A stretch of 10,414 nucleotides of DNA, taken from positions 1 through 10,414 of the forward strand of contig CALEZK010000430.1 of NCBI GenBank assembly GCA_937928585.1, in the 5' to 3' direction. This DNA is from an uncultured bacterium. Its GTDB lineage: Bacteria > Hydrogenedentota > Hydrogenedentia > Hydrogenedentales > SLHB01. Of this stretch, positions 1 through 5,243 are shown piece after piece. The translations under genes were made by a program, and so were the position numbers. Every line of letters begins with the position of its first letter. Position 1 is the stretch's first letter. Below the pieces are notes generated by a model, which saw nothing but the letters and a program-made list of their open reading frames with translations, was not told the DNA's origin and ran no database searches.

Positions 1-1810
1 GTGTTTCGTGGTTGGCGTCCGCGACGTTTGCGTTCCATTCTATGTGGGTGCGGCTGTTCATATAGAACCAGCGATGGGACGTCGCGTCAACTTCACCATT
101 CTTTGTGGTCAGGATCACGGAGCGGTTTGGCCGGAACTCGATGGACGCGATGTCCACGCTTTCGGATGCAACGGGTTCGCCTTGTTCGCTGTCTGCGAGT
201 CCGATGGTCTTCCATGCGCCAACCATTGCGAGTTGTTGTCGCCAGTAGGCGTTTTCGCCAAATCGCAGGCGCGCGCCTTCGGCAGGCCCTTCCTGCATGG
301 CCATGCTGATGCCGGAGACGGCGAAGATGGAAACGATGGCACAGGCCCAGGCGATCGCGTGGCCGGCGGCAGGCCGCCAGAGCGGATCGGAAGGTGATAC
401 GTGCGCACCGAGCGGTTCATGGGCGGGGCGTGATTTCAGCAGCAGCAAACTTCCGAGCGCGCAAAGGAAGACGAAGCTTGCGTCGACGAGCATGTGGCCG
501 CCGCGATGGTTGCTTGGGAAATGCTGAATGAATCCGCCGATTGCGGAGAGCCATAGCAAGAGAATCAGAACGAGCGCGCCTTTGCCGTAGGCGGTGCGCG
601 GCGCTATAGAAAGTTCGTTGCGAGCGTAGAGGTAGAGCGCGTAGAGCGCGACGGCGGTGATCACGATTCCGCCGGCGACGAACCAGAGCCACGGCATGAT
701 GCCGAGGGTTGGTTCATTTGCGATCACTTTATAGCGGTGAATCCAATCCATCGGCGCGCGGCGAAGGTTCACCCACATGAGAGCGATTAGCATGACGAAC
801 ACGGCGTAGATGTCGAGCGGCTTGCGCGGGCGGTCTTCGTGGACCGCGGCGAGCCCGTGGCGTTCGAGTCGCGATACGCCGAGCGCGAGGGCGACGCCCA
901 TGAACAGCCCGAAGAGTTCTTCCGCGATTTTCCATTGCGGCAACTGATCGGCAATCGGCGCGATCGGTTCCCACGCGATCCGAATGGGATGGCGCAAGAA
1001 AACGGCGAACATGAAACCGAGACCGCCGCCGAGTATGCCGTAGCGGCAGAGCAGCATCGCCGCGCGATTCTTCGCGAAGACGAGATAGATCATGAGGGCA
1101 ATGAGCAGGCCCAGTACACCGCCCCAGCTTTCGCTACGGAACGGCGGCGCGAGAACGAGTCCGCCGAACTTGGTGAGGGTGAGATAGCCTATCCACCATC
1201 CCAATGCGCACCAGAGAAAAACGAAGGCGGCGTGACGGTCGGCGCGGCGCGCGAGGAGATGCGTGCATGCGGCCATGGGCACGATGATCGCGGCGAGCCA
1301 TTCGCCGTCGTGAAAATTGTCCGCGGTGAAGAGTTCGTATCCGGTGCGGGCGGCTTCGTTGAACTGAAAGTAAAGGTAGATGGTAAGAAATGATGCGCAC
1401 ACGGTTGTGAACACACGCGCGAACTGTTCGAGTCGGGATCGTTTGAGGGTGAACGCGAGGCCGAGCGTTGCGCCGCCGATGCCGGCCCAGAGCGCGCCGA
1501 GAAAGAACAACATTGCGTAGCCGAAGAGAACATCTGGCCAGGAATCGGTTACGGCGAAGAGGGTGTGCTCCATATAACTGAGCGAACCGCCCCAAGACCA
1601 GCCAACGGCTGCAAACAAACCTGCGACGGCTGCGCGGCGATGCCAATCGAGACGTTGCGACGCGAGGCAGACGGCGAGGCCCAGCATGGCACCAGGGACC
1701 ATTGCGCCGCCTTCGTGGCCGGTGACACCGCGGTATCCCCAGCCAAAGGCCATGACAATCGCGGCGAGCGCGCACATGCGCAGTGTGTTGTCTTTTTGCG
1801 CGAGATTCAT
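1..1810 (-). CDS. Uncharacterised polytopic membrane protein (WG-RG-GHE type) with extracytoplasmic C-terminal domain, 3' end missing
   Basis: The frame is open from an ATG at 1810 to the left edge: 603 codons with no stop, so the C-terminus is missing. The ATG overlaps the stop of the SDR gene as ATGA and has no clear Shine-Dalgarno of its own, which suggests translational coupling. The protein has many hydrophobic segments, roughly residues 12-50, 62-80, 95-122, 135-150, 172-186, 195-245, 256-272, 297-312, 332-348, 370-396, 410-428, 442-459 and 485-505. Near the N-terminus is FGWGYRGVTGHEGGAMVPGA (residues 22-41), a glycine-rich WG-RG-GHE signature I associate with uncharacterised membrane proteins of planctomycetes and related phyla. 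After the last membrane segment, residues 506-603 are soluble and beta-rich (VGAWKTIG, IEFRPNRSV, WFYMNS), resembling lipocalin-like domains. No enzyme motif was recognised and the function is unknown. Its position as last visible gene of the transporter/dehydrogenase operon suggests a related membrane role. Confidence 0.85.
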   Translation of the reverse strand, partial: MNLAQKDNTLRMCALAAIVMAFGWGYRGVTGHEGGAMVPGAMLGLAVCLASQRLDWHRRAAVAGLFAAVGWSWGGSLSYMEHTLFAVTDSWPDVLFGYAMLFFLGALWAGIGGATLGLAFTLKRSRLEQFARVFTTVCASFLTIYLYFQFNEAARTGYELFTADNFHDGEWLAAIIVPMAACTHLLARRADRHAAFVFLWCALGWWIGYLTLTKFGGLVLAPPFRSESWGGVLGLLIALMIYLVFAKNRAAMLLCRYGILGGGLGFMFAVFLRHPIRIAWEPIAPIADQLPQWKIAEELFGLFMGVALALGVSRLERHGLAAVHEDRPRKPLDIYAVFVMLIALMWVNLRRAPMDWIHRYKVIANEPTLGIMPWLWFVAGGIVITAVALYALYLYARNELSIAPRTAYGKGALVLILLLWLSAIGGFIQHFPSNHRGGHMLVDASFVFLCALGSLLLLKSRPAHEPLGAHVSPSDPLWRPAAGHAIAWACAIVSIFAVSGISMAMQEGPAEGARLRFGENAYWRQQLAMVGAWKTIGLADSEQGEPVASESVDIASIEFRPNRSVILTTKNGEVDATSHRWFYMNSRTHIEWNANVADANHET

Positions 1811-2604
1811 TTTTGTTTTTCGATCGTGGCTTTGGTTGCGCCGGTGGTTATGCCGCCATCGACCAGCAGGGTTTGGCCGGTGATGTAGGCACTGGCATCG
1901 GACGCAAGAAAAACGACGGCGCCGTCGAGATCAGTAGGTTGACCGGGACGTTTGAGGGGAATGCGGTCGCAGATGTAGTCGACCCAGGCTTCGTTCTCAT
2001 AGAGCACTGCGTTTTGCGCGGTCTTGAACCAACCCGGCGCGAGACAATTCACGGTGATGCCATAGACACCCCAATCGTCGGCGAGGCTCATGGTGAGCTG
2101 TTTGGTGCCGCCGCGACTGGCGCAGTAGGGACCGAGTCCGGAATAGCCTGCGACACTTGTTACCGAACCGATGTTGATTACACGGCCGTATGCGTTTGGA
2201 ATCATGCTGCGGGACGCGATGGCCTGTGCAACGAAGAAGGTGCCTCTGAGGTTTGTATCGAGCACGAGGTTCCAGTCTTCCCACGTCACATCGGCGGCGC
2301 GCTTGCGGACATTGCAGCCGGCATTGTTTACGAGTACGTCAATCTTGGGGCATTGCGCCACAGCTTCATCGGCCATGCGCTGAATGCTGTCGTAGTCCCG
2401 CACATCCAGTTCAAGGGCCATGCAGGCGCGACCCAACGATTCAATCTCGCGTTGAAACGAGTCGAGACTTGCGCGCGTGCGGCTGGTGATGATCAAGTCG
2501 GCGCCGGCTTTTGCGAGGGCGCGCCCCATGTATTGACCCAGGCCTCGGCTTGCGCCGGTGATGAGTGCTGTTTTTCCGCTGAGGTCGAAGATGCTTGTGC
2601 TCAC
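1807..2604 (-). CDS. SDR-family oxidoreductase, gluconate 5-dehydrogenase-like
   Basis: A complete classical short-chain dehydrogenase of 265 residues, the usual length. It starts with GTG at 2604, preceded by a weak GGGAATC. The nucleotide-binding glycine motif TGASRGLG is at residues 16-23, a conserved Asp at 67 (ELDVRD), NNAG at 93-96, the structural Asn at 118 (DTNLRG), the catalytic Ser at 147 and Tyr at 160 with the normal 13-residue spacing. The C-terminal LVDGGI is typical. The sequence around DLSGKTALITGASRGLG and LADDWGVYGITVNCLAPGWF is most like gluconate 5-dehydrogenase/KDG-dehydrogenase-type SDRs, which reduce 5-ketogluconate or oxidise gluconate-type sugar acids with NAD(P). The expected catalytic Lys of YxxxK is Arg here (YCASR, R164). 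The gene starts 41 bases after the zinc dehydrogenase and its stop overlaps the next start, so it is mid-operon. The family is certain; the substrate is inferred. Confidence 0.95.
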   Translation of the reverse strand: MSTSIFDLSGKTALITGASRGLGQYMGRALAKAGADLIITSRTRASLDSFQREIESLGRACMALELDVRDYDSIQRMADEAVAQCPKIDVLVNNAGCNVRKRAADVTWEDWNLVLDTNLRGTFFVAQAIASRSMIPNAYGRVINIGSVTSVAGYSGLGPYCASRGGTKQLTMSLADDWGVYGITVNCLAPGWFKTAQNAVLYENEAWVDYICDRIPLKRPGQPTDLDGAVVFLASDASAYITGQTLLVDGGITTGATKATIEKQK

Positions 2605-2645
2605 GGGCCGATTCCCATATTGGTTTTGGTTGCGACGCGCATGCG

Positions 2646-3677
2646 TTATGGCGTGAGAATGACTTTCATCAGCCCCGGTTCGCGCGCGTGCAGTCGCTCA
2701 AACCAGGCAGGTCCCTCGCTCAGCGGGGCGTTCGCGCTGATGAGGGAATCCACGCGGAGATGTCCGCGCGACATGAGTTTGAGCGCGGTTGCGTATTCGC
2801 CAGCGGACGCGCAGGATCCGAACAGGTTAATCTCGCGCGTTACGACGCGCTGCAGCGGCAACTCGACAGTCGGACTTACGTTGCCGACGAGGACCACTGC
2901 GCCGCCTTTGCCAACGGAGGCAATGGCAGTTTGGAGTGCTGCATTTGTGCCGACGGCATCGAAGGCTGCGTTCGCGCCGTTGCCATAGGTAAGCTTGAAC
3001 ACTTCGGCTTCGACGTCGGTGGTGTTTGGATTATATGCACAGTGGGCTCCGGCCTGCCGTGCACGGCTGAGGCGTGATTCATCGACATCCACCGCGACGA
3101 TGAGCCCATAGGCGTGCGCGCGAAGCGCCTGCACAATGAGCAGACCTATCATACCCGCGCCTACGACGACTGCTGAATCGTTGGGGACGAACGAGGCGTG
3201 ACCGACGGCGTGCAGCGCGACGGCAACGGGCTCGACCATTGCGGCGTGATCGAACTGCACGGTGTCCGGCACGCGATAGAGTACGCGTTCTGGGACGCTC
3301 ACGTACTCCGCGAATGCGCCGTCTTTGCGATAGTCATCGCAGGATACGCCGAGAACGCGCCTATCGTCGCAAAGATTTATTCGCCCTGCCTTGCAATGTG
3401 CGCATGTGCCGCAATATATGGTGGAATCAAAAGTCACGCGATCGCCTTCGCGCCAATTGGTGACGTCATTGCCGAGCGCCGCGATTTCGCCGGAGGCTTC
3501 GTGCCCCATGATGATTGGTGGAATGCGGCGGCCTGTTGATCCGTCCATGCCGTGAACATCACTGCCGCAGATGCCGCAGGCGCGGACGCGGATGAGCACT
3601 TCGCCGGGACCCGGATTCGGCGTTGGCACGTCGCGCAGTTCGAATTGGTTATATTCTGTGAGGACGAGCGCCTTCAT
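2646..3677 (-). CDS. Zinc-dependent medium-chain alcohol/polyol dehydrogenase (sorbitol/threonine/idonate dehydrogenase type)
   Basis: A 343-residue cytosolic zinc dehydrogenase of full family length. The start at 3677 (MKALVLTEYNQ) is chosen because this is the typical MDR N-terminus and because the ATG overlaps the upstream stop as ATGA; an in-frame extension to 3713 would run into the transporter gene. The catalytic-zinc ligands are Cys37 (CGICGSD), His59-Glu60 (GHE) and Glu149 (VEP). The structural-zinc cysteines are 89, 92, 95 and 103 (CGTCAHC...C). The Rossmann motif GAGMIG is at 173-178, and Asp197 after the second strand predicts NAD rather than NADP. All metal ligands are present, so it should be active. 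It is closest in feel to sorbitol, threonine 3- and L-idonate 5-dehydrogenases, which oxidise a secondary hydroxyl to a ketone. Together with the gluconate-5-dehydrogenase-like SDR it could interconvert a sugar acid or polyol via its keto form; the exact substrate cannot be read from sequence. Confidence 0.95.
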   Translation of the reverse strand: MKALVLTEYNQFELRDVPTPNPGPGEVLIRVRACGICGSDVHGMDGSTGRRIPPIIMGHEASGEIAALGNDVTNWREGDRVTFDSTIYCGTCAHCKAGRINLCDDRRVLGVSCDDYRKDGAFAEYVSVPERVLYRVPDTVQFDHAAMVEPVAVALHAVGHASFVPNDSAVVVGAGMIGLLIVQALRAHAYGLIVAVDVDESRLSRARQAGAHCAYNPNTTDVEAEVFKLTYGNGANAAFDAVGTNAALQTAIASVGKGGAVVLVGNVSPTVELPLQRVVTREINLFGSCASAGEYATALKLMSRGHLRVDSLISANAPLSEGPAWFERLHAREPGLMKVILTP

Positions 3678-5098
3678 ACCAAACCTGCCATCTCGATCAA
3701 TTTGAAAACGCAAAACGTTGTGTAGACGACGAACGCCAATGCGAGTCCGAAGATGAAAACTTTGTGGGCGCGAAGCATTGGGCGCACTTCATCGTTGAGC
3801 ATTTTGGGGAAGACGAAATAGAGCGTCATGCCGACGGCGATAGCCTGCAGGGGTGTGAGGAGCAGGCCATCGAGAATTGCGCTCATCTGCACGAGGAACT
3901 CCGGCTGTTTGCCGATGGAATAGATGATGCCCATGTTGGTGGCTGCAATGGAAAGTAGAATGACGCGAAAGCGCAGTTTCCAGGGCCATCTTGTGGTGCC
4001 GGGGAACAGCACGCGACCACAGTCTGCCAACAAACGCGGCCAACCGCCGAACTGTCCGATCATGGTGCTAATCATTGCGGCGAGCGCGGCGAGAATGAAG
4101 AGGTTTGCGCCCCAGCGTCCCCAGTGTTCGCCAAAGATGCGCGCAAGATCGAGGGCAACATTTTCGCCGCCGGGCACAATTTGCGCCGGGCGCAAGATGC
4201 CGTTACCGGCAAGCAGGAACATGGACGTCACGACAATGCCAATAGTCAGGGCGAGCGTGGCGTCGAACGTTACGACGCGGCGCCAGCCGAGGAGCGCGTT
4301 CGCTTCTTCTTTCGTGATGTTGCGGAGGCGCTCGGTGTCTGCCGGGCGGCCAACTTCGCCTTCGCCGGTCATGCCATACCCGGCACCCATGACCCAGTAG
4401 GTGTACCAAACCTGACTTGCAAATCCGCCGGCGGCCCAGCCGAGCAGCGGGAGGATCTCCATCCACGGCGCTTTGGTGGACAGTGCTTTTTCGACGGCCC
4501 AGTCTGGGGGTTGGGGAATCTGAAATCCGAAGAGGCCGGTAAGGACGTTGGCCGTGCCAGGCCACGTACGAACCGCGACTACTGTCGCGCCGATGATGAT
4601 AAGGAGAACGAGCAAAGACATGGCCTGCTTGAGCGGCTCGAACTTGCCGCTCCATACGACGCTGATGACGAGCAGCACGGCAATCCACCCGATCAGGACG
4701 GGCGAAATGTTGGGTAGGAAATAGGTCGCGAGTTTTCCCGTCAGGCCGGCGAGCGCGGCGGTGGAAGTTGCGCCCGCGAGCAGTTGTCCGATGAAGACGG
4801 GCCAGATGACCCAGTTCTTCGGGCCGGGCGTTCGGGCCATCATATCAATCATGCCTTCGCCGGTGGTGACGGTGTAGTGCGCACCGGCGAGACCAATCCA
4901 GTACTTCGAGAAGATGGCGAGTACAGGGACCCAGAGGACGGCGAAACCGAAGATCGCGCCGGCACGCGTGGCGAGGAGCACTTCGCCGGAGCCTATGTAT
5001 TCACCACACCAGACCAGCCCCGGGCCGAGCGCCATGATAAGCGCGATTCCCCGTGGCGGCGTGCGGATACCTTTTGTTGCGTCGGTTGCTGCGCCCAT
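3674..5098 (-). CDS. Nramp-related membrane transporter lacking the canonical metal-binding motifs
   Basis: This is a 474-residue inner-membrane protein with about 11 hydrophobic segments (roughly residues 17-30, 40-64, 98-120, 132-149, 158-178, 214-238, 276-298, 329-348, 377-396, 403-430 and 445-468), matching the Nramp/MntH (LeuT-fold) plan in length and in the GPG-opened first helix. Canonical Nramp proteins carry DPGN in helix 1 and MPH in helix 6. Here helix 1 reads GEYIGSGEV (residues 32-40), with GSGE in the DPGN position, and the helix 6 region reads GGFASQVWYTYWV (224-236) with no MPH. It is therefore a divergent relative whose cargo may not be Mn/Fe. I chose the start at 5098 (MGAATDATKG) because GGGGAAG lies just upstream and a candidate promoter overlaps the alternative ATG at 5131, which has no Shine-Dalgarno. 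Its stop overlaps the dehydrogenase start as ATGA. It is the first gene of the operon. Confidence 0.85.
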   Translation of the reverse strand: MGAATDATKGIRTPPRGIALIMALGPGLVWCGEYIGSGEVLLATRAGAIFGFAVLWVPVLAIFSKYWIGLAGAHYTVTTGEGMIDMMARTPGPKNWVIWPVFIGQLLAGATSTAALAGLTGKLATYFLPNISPVLIGWIAVLLVISVVWSGKFEPLKQAMSLLVLLIIIGATVVAVRTWPGTANVLTGLFGFQIPQPPDWAVEKALSTKAPWMEILPLLGWAAGGFASQVWYTYWVMGAGYGMTGEGEVGRPADTERLRNITKEEANALLGWRRVVTFDATLALTIGIVVTSMFLLAGNGILRPAQIVPGGENVALDLARIFGEHWGRWGANLFILAALAAMISTMIGQFGGWPRLLADCGRVLFPGTTRWPWKLRFRVILLSIAATNMGIIYSIGKQPEFLVQMSAILDGLLLTPLQAIAVGMTLYFVFPKMLNDEVRPMLRAHKVFIFGLALAFVVYTTFCVFKLIEMAGLV

Positions 5099-5126
5099 GT
5101 GCTTCCCCAGTCGTAGATGAGGTACG

Positions 5127-5155
5127 AGCATAACGGGCGCATGGGCTTACGGCAA
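5127..5155 (-). promoter_or_regulatory. Candidate sigma70-type promoter of the transporter-dehydrogenase operon
   Basis: On the minus strand TTGCCG (5155-5150) and TATGCT (5132-5127) are separated by exactly 17 bases, each matching 4 of 6 consensus positions. The pair lies between the terminator of the upstream gene and the transporter start. Transcription would begin near 5120, inside the possible N-terminal extension, which supports the start at 5098. The motifs are only moderate matches. Confidence 0.35.
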
Positions 5156-5181
5156 ACTTATCGGGTCTGGCGGAAATCGAA

Positions 5182-5218
5182 AGCGGTGTTGGCCTCCATC
5201 ATGGAAGCCAACACCGCT
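5182..5218 (-). terminator. Rho-independent-type terminator after the HzsA-related gene
   Basis: A hairpin begins 25 bases after the stop codon at 5244. In the minus-strand RNA the arms AGCGGUGUUGGCUUCC and GGAGGCCAACACCGCU form 16 uninterrupted pairs, one of them G-U, around the loop AUGAU. The trailing sequence UUUCGAUUUCC is U-rich but interrupted. On the plus strand the G-U position becomes an A-C mismatch, so the structure favours minus-strand transcription. It separates the heme-protein unit from the following operon. Confidence 0.85.
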
Positions 5219-5243
5219 GTTCTTATTCTGGATTGGCGATGTA

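Noticed and set aside
839..1393. 184-codon plus-strand open frame
   Set aside because: It is antisense to the left-edge membrane protein gene, whose reading frame stays open over the whole 1-1810 stretch with membrane-protein composition. The translation here is highly charged and unlike any family.
1783..2988. 401-codon plus-strand open frame
   Set aside because: It runs antisense across the SDR and into the dehydrogenase, both of which have complete family motifs on the minus strand. Its translation shows no domain; it is a GC-driven shadow.
3678..3713. 12-residue N-terminal extension of the zinc dehydrogenase
   Set aside because: The family N-terminus is MKALVL, and the ATGA overlap at 3677-3674 is the usual operon arrangement; the extension lies in the coding end of the transporter.
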